From Streptomyces fradiae (GTDB lineage Bacteria > Actinomycetota > Actinomycetes > Streptomycetales > Streptomycetaceae): a DNA stretch of 64,000 nucleotides. Location: assembly GCF_041270065.1 (NCBI RefSeq), contig NZ_CP065958.1, positions 6,200,001 to 6,264,000 on the forward strand, given 5' to 3'. The translations under genes and the position numbers were made by a program. This document shows, in pieces, positions 1 through 8,247 of the stretch; position 1 is the first letter of the stretch, and each line of letters opens with the position of its first letter. Under the pieces are notes generated by a model that was given only the letters and a program-made list of their open reading frames with translations, was not told the origin of the DNA and did no database searches.

Positions 1-522
1 CCGGACCACCCGGACGGCGTGGAGCTCTACCGGGACCGCCCCAACGTCTGCGTCCTGCGCACCTTCTCGAAGGCGCACGGCCTCGCGGGGGTACGGGTCG
101 GGTACGCGGTCGCGCACGAGCCGGTGGCCGCGGCCCTGCGCAAGGCCGCGGTCCCCTTCGGCGTGAGCCAGTTCGCCCAGGACGCGGCGGTCGCCTCACT
201 GCGCGCCGAGTCCGCGATGCGCGAACGCGTCGCCGCGCTGACGGCCGAGCGCACCCGGGTCGTCGCGGAGCTGACGGCCCGGGGCTTGACCGTCGCCGAG
301 ACGCGGGCGAACTTCGTGTGGCTCCGGCTCGGCGCCCGTACCGAGGAGTTCGCCGACGCCTGCGCCGCGGCGGGCGTGTCCGTCATGGCGTTCCCGGGCG
401 AGGGCGTACGGGTCACCATCGGGGAGGCCGCCGCCAACGACGCGTTCCTGGGCTGTGCGTCGCGCTTCCGCACCGGGCACGCGGCGGCCGGGCACACCGG
501 TGAGCAGGGGAGCACCGCATGA
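1..522 (+). CDS. PLP-dependent aminotransferase, HisC-like, C-terminal part (5' end outside window)
   Basis: The reading frame is open from base 1, so the gene starts upstream of the window. The visible 174 residues carry the fold-type I PLP motif [15 protein letters not shown], whose Lys would form the Schiff base. The end resembles histidinol-phosphate aminotransferase, with a late Arg in GEGVRVTIG that would bind the substrate carboxylate. Family knowledge: transfer of an amino group between an amino acid and a 2-oxo acid in the cytoplasm. Its stop overlaps the flavin reductase start as ATGA, so it is the first visible gene of a three-gene coupled operon. That setting suggests a specialised pathway rather than histidine synthesis, but the true substrate cannot be read from the sequence. 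Confidence 0.85.
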   Translation, partial: PDHPDGVELYRDRPNVCVLRTFSKAHGLAGVRVGYAVAHEPVAAALRKAAVPFGVSQFAQDAAVASLRAESAMRERVAALTAERTRVVAELTARGLTVAETRANFVWLRLGARTEEFADACAAAGVSVMAFPGEGVRVTIGEAAANDAFLGCASRFRTGHAAAGHTGEQGSTA

Positions 523-1040
523 CCGCCACCGTGGCGGAGACCCGGTTCAAGGACGTCATGGCCGGCGTGAGCGGCCCGGTGACCGTCGTGACCGCCTTCG
601 ACCAGGGCGTGCCGCACGGCACCACGGTCACCGCGTTCGCCTCCCTCTCCCTCGACCCCCCGATGGTCACCGTCGCGCTGAGCGAGACCTCCACCCTGCT
701 GCCCAGGATCATCCGGTCCGGACGGTTCGGGGTGAACGTGCTCGCCGCCTCCCAGGAGGAGCTGGCCGGCCGCTTCGCCCGGCGTGACGTGGACCGCTTC
801 GCCGGCGCGGACTGGCACGCCGACAACGGGCTGCCGCGGCTCGCCGGCTGCCTCGGCTGGGTCACCTGCGACATCGCGGGGACGGTCCGGGGCGGCGACC
901 ACGTCCTGCTGCTCGGTGCGGTGACGGGCGCCCGGCGGAGCTTCCGGGAAGCGCCTCTGATCTACGTCGATCGTGCCTTCGGTACGCTCGGACCCGGCTC
1001 CAAGATCATGCCCGCTGTCACGTCAAGGACTATTTCATGA
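519..1040 (+). CDS. Flavin reductase family protein
   Basis: This 173-residue protein has the length and pattern of FMN-binding flavin reductases, with [21 protein letters not shown] near the N-terminus and [11 protein letters not shown] next. [18 protein letters not shown] follows, which is typical of the split-barrel NAD(P)H:flavin oxidoreductase family. Such enzymes supply reduced FMN/FAD to two-component monooxygenases or act directly on small substrates. The start is fixed by an ATGA overlap with the upstream aminotransferase, and its own stop overlaps the FabV start in the same way. No partner monooxygenase is inside the window; it may lie upstream. Confidence 0.85.
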   Translation: MTATVAETRFKDVMAGVSGPVTVVTAFDQGVPHGTTVTAFASLSLDPPMVTVALSETSTLLPRIIRSGRFGVNVLAASQEELAGRFARRDVDRFAGADWHADNGLPRLAGCLGWVTCDIAGTVRGGDHVLLLGAVTGARRSFREAPLIYVDRAFGTLGPGSKIMPAVTSRTIS

Positions 1041-2245
1041 GCGAACGCGTCATCACCCCGCGCAACCGCGGCTTCCTCTTTCTGGACGCGCACCCCGCCG
1101 GTTGCACCCGCCTGGTGAACGACATGTGGCGCTCGGCCGCCGCCCGGCCCGCCGAGGACCTCGGCGAGGACGCGCCCGTGGCCCTGGTCATCGGCTCCTC
1201 CTCCGGCTACGGCCTGGCCGCCGCGGTCGCCGGGCTCGCCCGCGCGGGCATCCGCGGCATCGGCGTCTCCTTCGAGAAGGCGCCGACCGCGCGCCGGACC
1301 GGAACCGCGGGCTGGTACCGCACCGCGGCCACCGCCGAACTGGCCCGGGAGGCCGGGCGCGAGATGTACTTCCTCAACGGCGACGCGTTCTCCGACGACA
1401 TGAAGGACCAGGTCGCCGACCTGATCGAGAAGCGTTTCGGCCGGCTCGACCACCTGATCTACTCGGTGGCGGCCCCGCGCCGCACCGACCCCGAGACGGG
1501 CGTCACCTACGCCTCGGCCCTCAAGCCGATCGGCGGCACGGCCCGTACCAAGACCCTCGTCTTCGACGAGGACGGGCAGCCGGACGTGCGGGAGGTGGCG
1601 ACCGAGCCCGCCGACGAGGACGAGATCGCGCAGACGGTCGCCGTGATGGGCGGCACCGACTGGGAGCGGTGGGTGTCCCACCTGGCCGGCCGGCGGCTGC
1701 TCGCCGACGGTTTCAGCACGGCGGCCCTGTCGTACATCGGCTCTCCGCTGACGGCCGACATCTACCGGCAGGGCACGATCGGCGCCGCCAAGGCCCATCT
1801 GGAGCAGACCGCCCGGACGCTCGACGCGCGGCTGCGCGAGCTCTGCGGGGGGCGCGCGGTGACCTCGGTCAACGGCGCCGCCGTCACGCAGTCGTCGACC
1901 GCCATTCCGGGCATCGCCCTGTACACGGGCCTGCTGCGGGGCGTCCTCGCGGACGGCATGGTGTCCCCGGTCGACCAGCTGGCGGAGCTGTGGGACCAGC
2001 TCACCGGCCGGAGCCCGCTCGTGACGGACGACGAGGGGCGGGTGCGGCTGGACACCTGGGAGCTCACGGGCGACGTGCAGGACGCCGTCGGCGACCGCTG
2101 GCGGTCCGCCGGCAACGAGACCATCGCGGACCTCGCCGACCTGGACTGGTTCCGTGACAGCGTCCGCCGGCTGTACGGCTTCAGCGTGCCCGGCGTCGAC
2201 TACGCCGCCCCGGTCGAGACGGACGTCGCCTGGCCCGCTCTCTGA
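1037..2245 (+). CDS. fabV: trans-2-enoyl-CoA/ACP reductase FabV
   Basis: The 402-residue protein matches FabV along its whole length. It has the N-terminal GFLFLDAHPAGC block, a Rossmann nucleotide loop VALVIGSSSGYGLA, and the Tyr-x8-Lys catalytic motif in IYRQGTIGAAK. FabV reduces trans-2-enoyl thioesters with NAD(P)H and is the long-chain SDR-type alternative to FabI. The start overlaps the flavin reductase stop (ATGA). Being third in an aminotransferase/flavin reductase operon, it may serve a specialised acyl pathway rather than bulk fatty acid synthesis. A strong hairpin follows the stop. Confidence 0.93.
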   Translation: MSERVITPRNRGFLFLDAHPAGCTRLVNDMWRSAAARPAEDLGEDAPVALVIGSSSGYGLAAAVAGLARAGIRGIGVSFEKAPTARRTGTAGWYRTAATAELAREAGREMYFLNGDAFSDDMKDQVADLIEKRFGRLDHLIYSVAAPRRTDPETGVTYASALKPIGGTARTKTLVFDEDGQPDVREVATEPADEDEIAQTVAVMGGTDWERWVSHLAGRRLLADGFSTAALSYIGSPLTADIYRQGTIGAAKAHLEQTARTLDARLRELCGGRAVTSVNGAAVTQSSTAIPGIALYTGLLRGVLADGMVSPVDQLAELWDQLTGRSPLVTDDEGRVRLDTWELTGDVQDAVGDRWRSAGNETIADLADLDWFRDSVRRLYGFSVPGVDYAAPVETDVAWPAL

Positions 2246-2258
2246 CGACCCGGCCCGG

Positions 2259-2301
2259 CGCCGCCGCCGTGGGACCGCACCCGGTCCCCACGGCGGCGGC
2301 G
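2259..2301. terminator. Bidirectional terminator-like hairpin between fabV and metE
   Basis: An inverted repeat with arms of about 18 bases (CGCCGCCGCCGTGGGACCG and its near-complement) and a short loop lies between the convergent fabV and metE stops. It has one bulged G. The stem is very GC-rich with no long U tract, as is usual in Streptomyces. It could terminate both genes. Confidence 0.75.
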
Positions 2302-2314
2302 TTTCGCGTCGGCG

Positions 2315-4633
2315 TCAGGAGCCGTCGAGCTCCTCCCGTACGGCACGGGCGGCCGCGACCAGGTGCTCCAGGGAGGCGCGGGTCTCCGGCCGGCCGCGGG
2401 TCTTCAGGCCGCAGTCGGGGTTGACCCAGAGGCGGTCGGCGGGAAGGGCCTCAAGTCCTGTGCGCAGCAGGTCCGTCGCCTCCGCGACGGAGGGCACGCG
2501 CGGTGAGTGGATGTCCCAGACGCCGGGTCCTGCCTCGCGCGGGTAGCCGTGGGCGGCGAGCTCCCGGGCGACCTGCATGTGGGAGCGGGCCGCCTCCAGG
2601 CTGATGACATCGGCGTCGAGGTCGTCGATGGCCTGCACGATGTCGCCGAACTCGGCGTAGCACATATGGGTGTGGATCTGGGTATCCGGCCGCACCCCGC
2701 TCGTGGTCAGCCGGAACGCCTCGGTCGCCCAGGCCAGATAGGCGCCCTGGTCGGCGGCGCGCAGCGGCAGCGTCTCGCGCAGCGCGGGCTCGTCGACCTG
2801 GATCACGGCCGTCCCGGCGGCCTCCAGGTCGGTCACCTCGTCGCGCAGGGCGAGGGCGAGCTGCCGGGCGGTGTCGGCGAGCGGCTGGTCGTCGCGGACG
2901 AACGACCAGGCGAGCATGGTGACGGGGCCGGTCAGCATGCCCTTGACCGGCTTGGCGGTGAGGGACTGGGCGTACGTCGTCCAGCGCACGCTCATCGGCG
3001 CGGGCCGCGCGATGTCGCCGGCGAGGATCGGCGGGCGGACGTAACGGGTGCCGTACGACTGGACCCAGCCGTGCCGGGTGGCCAGGTAGCCGTTCAGCTG
3101 CTCGGCGAAGTACTGGACCATGTCGTTGCGTTCGGGCTCTCCGTGCACGAGGACGTCGAGGCCGGTCTTCTCCTGGAGGGCGATCACCTCCTGGATCTCC
3201 GCCCTGATGCGGTCCTCGTAGCCGTCGGCGCCGATCCGTCCGGCGCGCAGATCTGCGCGGGCGGCACGCAGTTCGGCGGTCTGCGGGAAGGAGCCGATGG
3301 TCGTGGTCGGCAGCGGCGGCAGGCCGAGACGGGCCCGCTGGGCGGCGGCCCGCTCCGGGTAGGGCAGGGCCCGGCGGGCGTCGGCGTCGGTCACGGCGGC
3401 GGTACGGGTCCGGACCGCCGGGTCACGGGTGAGGGGGGAGCCGGCCCGGGAGGCGAGGACGGCGCGGTTGGCGGCGAGTTCGCCCGCGATGGCGCCGGTA
3501 CCCTTCGACAATCCCCGGGCGAGGGTGGCGAGTTCGGCCGTCTTCTGCCGGGCGAAGGACAGCCAGCGCGCGATCTGCGGGTCGACGTCCTGCTCGGCGG
3601 ACGCGTCGAGCGGCACATGGAGCAGCGAGCAGGAGGCGGAGACGTCCACCCGGTCGGCGAGGCCGAGCAGGGTGCCGAGGGTGGCGAGGGACTTCTCCAG
3701 GTCGTTGACCCAGATGTTGCGCCCGTCGACCACGCCGGCGACCAGGCGCTTGCCCGGCAGGCCGCCGACACGGGCGAGCGCGTCCAGGTTGGCGGCGGCG
3801 GGTCCGGTGAAGTCGAGCGCGAGGCCGTCGACCGGGGCCTTGGCGAGGACGGGCAGCGCCTCGCCGAGGCGGTCGAAGTAGGAGGCGACGAGCAGCTTGG
3901 GCCGGTCGGCGAGGCCGCCGAGCTCCCGGTAGGCGCGCCGGGCCGCGTCGAGTTCGGCGGGGGTGCGGTCCTGGACGAGCGCCGGTTCGTCGAGCTGGAC
4001 CCACGGGGCGCCCGCCGCCCGGAGATCGGCGAGCACTTCGGCGTACACGGGAAGCAGCCGGTCGAGGAGCGTCAGCGGGTCGAAGCCGGCCGGGGCGCCC
4101 GGTGCGGGCTTGGCGAGCAGCAGATAGGTGACGGGCCCGACGAGGACCGGCCGTGCGGTGAGGCCGAGCGCGAGGGCTTCCTTGAACTCCGCGAGCTGCT
4201 TGCGCGCGTCGGCCGTGAAGACGGTGTCCGGGCCGAGTTCCGGCACCAGATAGTGGTAGTTGGTGTCGAACCACTTGGTCATCTCCAGCGGCGCGACGTC
4301 CTGGGTGCCGCGTGCCATCGCGAAGTACCCGTCGAGGGCGTCGGCTTCGACGGCGGCACGGTGCCGCTCGGGAACGGCGCCGACCATGACGGTGGTGTCG
4401 AGGACATGGTCGTAGAGCGAGAAGTCGCCGGTCGGGACCTCGTGGAGACCGGCTTGGGCGAGCTGCTGCCACACGGTGCGGCGCAGTTCGGCGGCGGTGG
4501 CGTGGAGGGCGCCGGCGGTGACGCGGCCCTTCCAGTACCCCTCGATCGCCTTCTTGAGTTCCCGGCCCTGTCCCTGGCGGGGGTAGCCGTACACGGTGGC
4601 CCGTGCTGCCGCGGCTGCGGACGTGGTGGTCAC
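2315..4633 (-). CDS. metE: Cobalamin-independent methionine synthase MetE
   Basis: The 772-residue protein matches 5-methyltetrahydropteroyltriglutamate-homocysteine methyltransferase over its full length. The N-terminal half has [19 protein letters not shown] and [13 protein letters not shown]. The C-terminal half has [11 protein letters not shown], the [13 protein letters not shown] block, and the zinc-site HTHMCYAEF and NPDCGLKTR motifs. It makes methionine without B12. The start is GTG at 4633 with GAAGGAG about 7 bases upstream. A cobalamin riboswitch precedes it, so it is expected to be shut off when B12 is present and the MetH route can operate. It is monocistronic and ends at the hairpin shared with fabV. 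Confidence 0.98.
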   Translation of the reverse strand: MTTTSAAAAARATVYGYPRQGQGRELKKAIEGYWKGRVTAGALHATAAELRRTVWQQLAQAGLHEVPTGDFSLYDHVLDTTVMVGAVPERHRAAVEADALDGYFAMARGTQDVAPLEMTKWFDTNYHYLVPELGPDTVFTADARKQLAEFKEALALGLTARPVLVGPVTYLLLAKPAPGAPAGFDPLTLLDRLLPVYAEVLADLRAAGAPWVQLDEPALVQDRTPAELDAARRAYRELGGLADRPKLLVASYFDRLGEALPVLAKAPVDGLALDFTGPAAANLDALARVGGLPGKRLVAGVVDGRNIWVNDLEKSLATLGTLLGLADRVDVSASCSLLHVPLDASAEQDVDPQIARWLSFARQKTAELATLARGLSKGTGAIAGELAANRAVLASRAGSPLTRDPAVRTRTAAVTDADARRALPYPERAAAQRARLGLPPLPTTTIGSFPQTAELRAARADLRAGRIGADGYEDRIRAEIQEVIALQEKTGLDVLVHGEPERNDMVQYFAEQLNGYLATRHGWVQSYGTRYVRPPILAGDIARPAPMSVRWTTYAQSLTAKPVKGMLTGPVTMLAWSFVRDDQPLADTARQLALALRDEVTDLEAAGTAVIQVDEPALRETLPLRAADQGAYLAWATEAFRLTTSGVRPDTQIHTHMCYAEFGDIVQAIDDLDADVISLEAARSHMQVARELAAHGYPREAGPGVWDIHSPRVPSVAEATDLLRTGLEALPADRLWVNPDCGLKTRGRPETRASLEHLVAAARAVREELDGS

Positions 4634-4807
4634 GGAGATCTCCTTCGCGAGATGAATCCCTGAGATCCCGGGGACGGGACGAGAGCGCGAAGGGGTGACG
4701 GACCGGGCGGGACGGGAACGCGCCGCAACGGCACGGTCGTTCGCCTGATCTGTATCGCCGACCCGCCCTCGAGGTCACCGGGATGTCCGCGCGCGGAATC
4801 GTCCGCG

Positions 4808-5035
4808 TGCGGGCAACGGGCAGGTCTTCGGACTCGCGGGCACGTCTCGTCGTACGAGACTCCTACTGGCCGTCGCTTCCCAGGCCCTTGCGTCGGGCCC
4901 AGTGCTGTGTGACGGCGGTCGTTCCCGCTCACCGCTGCGGGGCAGTCCCGGATTCCCACCGGGTTCCCTCTTACGACGCCTCCCGCCTGGCGGACGGGGC
5001 GAACCAGCTGCACGCGCCACCTTACGGCAGCGCGG
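4808..5035 (-). promoter_or_regulatory. Cobalamin (B12) riboswitch in the metE leader
   Basis: Read on the minus strand, this leader begins near GGTGGCGCGTGCAGCTGGTT. It contains the B12-box core GGGAACCCGGTGGGAATCCG followed by GGACTGCCCC, and ends with GAGTCCGAAGACCTGCC. These are the hallmark blocks of the cobalamin riboswitch in their usual order. It sits about 170 bases upstream of the metE GTG. Established biology: adenosylcobalamin binding represses B12-independent methionine synthase. Edges are approximate because I placed them by motif and not by folding. Confidence 0.93.
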
Positions 5036-5045
5036 CCGCGTCCGG

Positions 5046-5356
5046 TGGCCGGTCGGGCGTACGCGTTGGGTGACGAGGGGAATTCGCGAGGTAGTAATTA
5101 GGTGAATCCCAGACTGAATTACCGTCAATAAGCGTGACCGGTCTATCTCGATTCGGTAACGAGATTCCCGAAAAGGCCTGGACCTTTCGCCTGCGAGTCC
5201 TCAACTCGCCTTGTTTTCAAGTAAGTTGATTGTTCATCAGATCGAGCGCCGAGGTAACGGTCAGATATCTTGGCGCCCATTCCCCTTTGCCCGAATTCTC
5301 CACCGCACCCGTCTGGCAGGCTTCCGCGCACCCACTCCTCCGACCAAGGATTTGAG
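5046..5356. other. Intergenic region between the divergent metE leader and protease gene
   Basis: This is about 310 bases without a gene. Roughly 5090-5270 is clearly AT-richer than the surroundings and should hold the two divergent promoters. A TTGACG (minus strand, 5123-5128) could be a -35 for metE, but I see no -10 at proper spacing. On the plus side there are AT-rich stretches near 5206-5235 and 5255-5270, including the small palindrome CTTG-TTTT-CAAG. I cannot assign a promoter with confidence and see no second riboswitch. Confidence 0.5.
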
Positions 5357-5362
5357 GTGCGC

Positions 5363-7408
5363 ATGACTAGACATCGCAGGAAGCGTGAACACAGACGCAA
5401 GAGCAGGGGGCTGATGCTCGCCACCGTCGCCGTGGCGTCGGCGGCGGTGATCGCGGGCGGGGTCGCCTACGCCGGTATCGGGGGCGACACCGGCGCCGGG
5501 GTGCCCGCACAGGCGCGGATACCCGCGGCGGCCCCCCTCGCGCCCGCCGCCGTGCCGGCCAGGGACGAGGAGCCGGAGCCCATCGTCGGCAAGCCCGCCA
5601 ACGACACCCGGCGCGGCATGATCTACGACGGGCTCAAGGCGGCCGCCAAGGGCGACCGTTGCACCGGCGTCTACCGCACCGACGCCGGACTGTGCACCCA
5701 CGGGCCCGACGCCCCGCCCAAGGGCGTGGACATCAAGGCGAACGTGCCGCCCGCCGTCACCACCAAGACGCCCGCGGCCGCCGCGCGCCCGCAGGACGCG
5801 CCCGCCGCCGACGCCGACCGGGCCACGTCCGGTGCCGCCGCGGCCACGAAGCCGGCCGCCGCCCCCTCCGGCGGCCAGACCGTCGCCGCCGGGCCCGCCG
5901 GCCAGACCGTCCAGTGCGACGGCGACGGCAGCACCGGCAACCGCGTGCAGGTCGTGTACGTGCACGGCTCCGGCCGGGACCGGTACGGCGAGTACCTCGC
6001 CTCGTTCCGCAAGTGGGCGGCCGACGCCGACCTCATCTACTCCACGAGCGCCCGGGAGACCGGCGGCGTACGGCACATCCGCTATGTGACCGCGGCCGAC
6101 TGCACGCCGACCGTGCTCGACGTCGAGCTTCCGGCGTCCGCGCTCTCGGAGTTCAGCGCGACGAACAACGCGCTCGCCGCCAAGGGCCTGAACCGGCGCG
6201 ACCGCAAGTACATGATCTTCGCGGACACCAACGTCTACTGCGGCATCGGCACCTTCGCCGGTGACGAACGCCCGAGCCAGAACAACCAGAGCAACTTCGG
6301 CCCCTCCTACGGGCGCACCGACTCCGGCTGCTGGGGCGGTCACACCGCGGCGCACGAACTCGGGCACAACCTCGGGGCCGTCAACAACAGCGCGCCCAAC
6401 ACCAGCCGCGGCGCCCACTGCACGGACGAGTACGACGTCATGTGCTACTCGGACACCCCGTACTACCCGCAGATGCGGTACGTGTGCACCAACCAGGCCG
6501 CCGAGAACATCCTGGACTGCAACCACGACGACTACTTCCACACCAACCCCAAGGCCGGCAGCTATCTGGCCACGCACTGGAACATCGCCGACAACCAGTT
6601 CCTGATGCGCTCCGACGGCGGCGGCACCACCCCCGACCCGAACCCCACCCCGACGCCCACCCGCACCCCGACGCCCACCCCGACCCCCACCCCGACCAGG
6701 CCGCCCACCGGCGGGCCGACGGCGACGGTCAGTCAGATCCAGTCCACGGCCGCCGTCGTGAGCTGGCCCCGGGTCGACGGCGCCGCCTGGTACCAGGTCC
6801 TGCTCAACGGCAGGCACCTGACCTGGGTCCAGTCGCAGGCGCAGTCGCTGCGCATCTACAACCTCAGGCCCGGCACCGAGTACCAGGTCGCCGTCTCGGT
6901 CCGCGACCGCAACGACCGGGACAGCGGGGCCGGACGGACCACCTCCTTCCGTACGGCCGGCGCGGGCGGCGGCACGACCACCCCCGGCACCCGCTACACC
7001 CTCGGCAACGAGGGCACCGGCATGGCCGCCGAGGTCTGGGGCGGACGCTCCGCCGACGGCACGGTGCTCGTCGGAGCGCGGGCCAACGGCTACGCCCAGC
7101 AGCAGTGGCTGTTCGACGACGCCGGCGGCGGACTCGTCCGGATCCGCTCCGCCGTCTCCGGCAAGTGCCTGCAGTCGGGCGGAGCCCCGGCCGCGGGCAT
7201 GTGGATCGCCCAGCAGGCGTGCGGCAGCGGCGTCACGCAGAAGTGGAAGCTGTCCGCCGGCCGCGACGGCGCGCTCACCGTGACCGACCCCAGCGGCGGC
7301 TACGCCCTGACGGTGAGCAACCGCCCGTACTACGGCAGCTGGCTGCTCGACCTGCAGCGCACCAACGGCGGTGCGACCCAGGCGTGGACGGCCCAGAAGG
7401 TCTCCTGA
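5363..7408 (+). CDS. Secreted metzincin-like protease with FnIII and ricin-type lectin domains
   Basis: The 681-residue protein starts with an Arg/Lys-rich segment and a hydrophobic run (LMLATVAVASAAVIAGGVAYA), a Sec signal peptide. The domains run in this order: a protease region to about residue 420 with HELGH at 331-335 and a Met-turn-like DVMCYSD; a Pro-Thr linker; a fibronectin type III domain; and a C-terminal ricin B-type lectin domain with QQQW, TQKW and TQAW repeats. It is probably an extracellular zinc protease that binds carbohydrate. The classical third metzincin ligand after HExxHxxG is Asn (HELGHNLGAVN), so another residue, perhaps in GAHC, must serve if it is active. The start is ATG 5363; in-frame GTG 5357, with AAGGA six bases upstream, is an equal alternative. 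Confidence 0.85.
   Translation: MTRHRRKREHRRKSRGLMLATVAVASAAVIAGGVAYAGIGGDTGAGVPAQARIPAAAPLAPAAVPARDEEPEPIVGKPANDTRRGMIYDGLKAAAKGDRCTGVYRTDAGLCTHGPDAPPKGVDIKANVPPAVTTKTPAAAARPQDAPAADADRATSGAAAATKPAAAPSGGQTVAAGPAGQTVQCDGDGSTGNRVQVVYVHGSGRDRYGEYLASFRKWAADADLIYSTSARETGGVRHIRYVTAADCTPTVLDVELPASALSEFSATNNALAAKGLNRRDRKYMIFADTNVYCGIGTFAGDERPSQNNQSNFGPSYGRTDSGCWGGHTAAHELGHNLGAVNNSAPNTSRGAHCTDEYDVMCYSDTPYYPQMRYVCTNQAAENILDCNHDDYFHTNPKAGSYLATHWNIADNQFLMRSDGGGTTPDPNPTPTPTRTPTPTPTPTPTRPPTGGPTATVSQIQSTAAVVSWPRVDGAAWYQVLLNGRHLTWVQSQAQSLRIYNLRPGTEYQVAVSVRDRNDRDSGAGRTTSFRTAGAGGGTTTPGTRYTLGNEGTGMAAEVWGGRSADGTVLVGARANGYAQQQWLFDDAGGGLVRIRSAVSGKCLQSGGAPAAGMWIAQQACGSGVTQKWKLSAGRDGALTVTDPSGGYALTVSNRPYYGSWLLDLQRTNGGATQAWTAQKVS
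6634..6706 (+). repeat. Pro-Thr linker repeat inside the protease gene
   Basis: An irregular run of CCCACCCCGACG-like units encodes alternating Pro-Thr residues between the catalytic part and the FnIII domain. It is a flexible linker, common in secreted multidomain hydrolases of Streptomyces, and prone to length change by slippage. Confidence 0.8.
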
Positions 7409-7427
7409 CCCAGGCCGTTCCACCCGC

Positions 7428-7468
7428 GGCGCCGGTGGACGGGCCCCCCATGGCCGTCCACCGGCGCC
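7428..7468 (+). terminator. Strong hairpin terminator after the protease gene
   Basis: Perfect 15-bp arms, GGCGCCGGTGGACGG and CCGTCCACCGGCGCC, enclose an 11-base loop. The hairpin starts 19 bases after the protease stop. This is a clear intrinsic-type terminator without a U tract, and it separates the protease from the next rightward gene. Confidence 0.85.
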
Positions 7469-7516
7469 CTCGCCCCGCATCTCACGATGTACCCACGCAC
7501 CAGGAGCACCGCAACG

Positions 7517-8155
7517 ATGCGTACACCCCACGCCTTCCGGCCCGGCCCGGGCCTCGGCCTCCTGACCGGAATCCTCGCCCTGGTCCTGGCCCTCGCCGTA
7601 CCGACCACCGCCCGGGCCCACGGCGACACCGTCAAGGTGGTGGTGACCGGCCAGCGAGACGGTCATGTCACGACCGAGATCACCTGGGAGAACGACGGCG
7701 ACGCCGTCGACGAGACCGTCGCCGCCACGGTGAACGCCACCAGCCCCGACGGATCCCGCTCCCTGGGCCCGTGGCCGCTGGTCCGCGACCCCGGCACGCG
7801 CACCGGCTGGAGCACCGCCGAAGTCCTCGCCCCCGGCACCTGGAAGGTCACCGTCGACGTGGGCTTCCCGTCCCTCGGCCACGCGGAGGCGCAGATCTCG
7901 GTCCCGGTGATCGACCCCTCGCCCCCCGCCCCCCGTCCGACCCCGACCCCCACCACGCCCGCGCCGCCCTCCACGACCCCGTCCGCCCCGGCGCCGCCCG
8001 CCCCGGCTCCGTCCTCCGCCTCGCCCTCCCCGAGCCCGGCGGGCCACGGAGCCGCCCACGCGGTCGGCTGGACCCTGGCCGGCCTGGCCGCGATCGTGCT
8101 CGCCGGCGCCGCGGCCGGCATGCTGATCCGCCGCGCCCGCGTCCGCAGGCGCTGA
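7517..8155 (+). CDS. Secreted, membrane-anchored protein with Pro/Ser-rich stalk
   Basis: This 212-residue protein has an N-terminal hydrophobic signal (LTGILALVLALAVPTTARA) and a small all-beta-looking domain of about 100 residues starting AHGDTVKVVVTG. A long Pro/Ala/Ser/Thr stalk follows, then one C-terminal membrane helix (VGWTLAGLAAIVLAGAAAGML) and an RRARVRRR stop-transfer tail. The AHG start after signal cleavage recalls CopC-like copper proteins, but no metal motif is clear, so no function is assigned. The ATG at 7517 was chosen because AGGAG lies 10 bases upstream. Confidence 0.75.
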   Translation: MRTPHAFRPGPGLGLLTGILALVLALAVPTTARAHGDTVKVVVTGQRDGHVTTEITWENDGDAVDETVAATVNATSPDGSRSLGPWPLVRDPGTRTGWSTAEVLAPGTWKVTVDVGFPSLGHAEAQISVPVIDPSPPAPRPTPTPTTPAPPSTTPSAPAPPAPAPSSASPSPSPAGHGAAHAVGWTLAGLAAIVLAGAAAGMLIRRARVRRR

Positions 8156-8186
8156 GGACGGGGGTGTCCACCGAAAGCTAGGGTTT

Positions 8187-8201
8187 GTTGACGGCGTCAA
8201 C
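8187..8201. promoter_or_regulatory. Palindromic operator candidate, perfect copy (GTTGAC-N3-GTCAAC)
   Basis: GTTGACGGCGTCAAC is a perfect 6+3+6 palindrome, 46 bases upstream of the methyltransferase ATG. An identical-arm palindrome occurs at 46654 and a two-mismatch form at 19846, all in promoter regions of island genes. The arm contains TTGAC, so a bound protein could block a -35 element. The binding protein is unknown. Confidence 0.55.
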
Positions 8202-8247
8202 GATATGCCCCTTGGAGAGGGTGGGGGCATCTGTGTACGGTGGGGGT

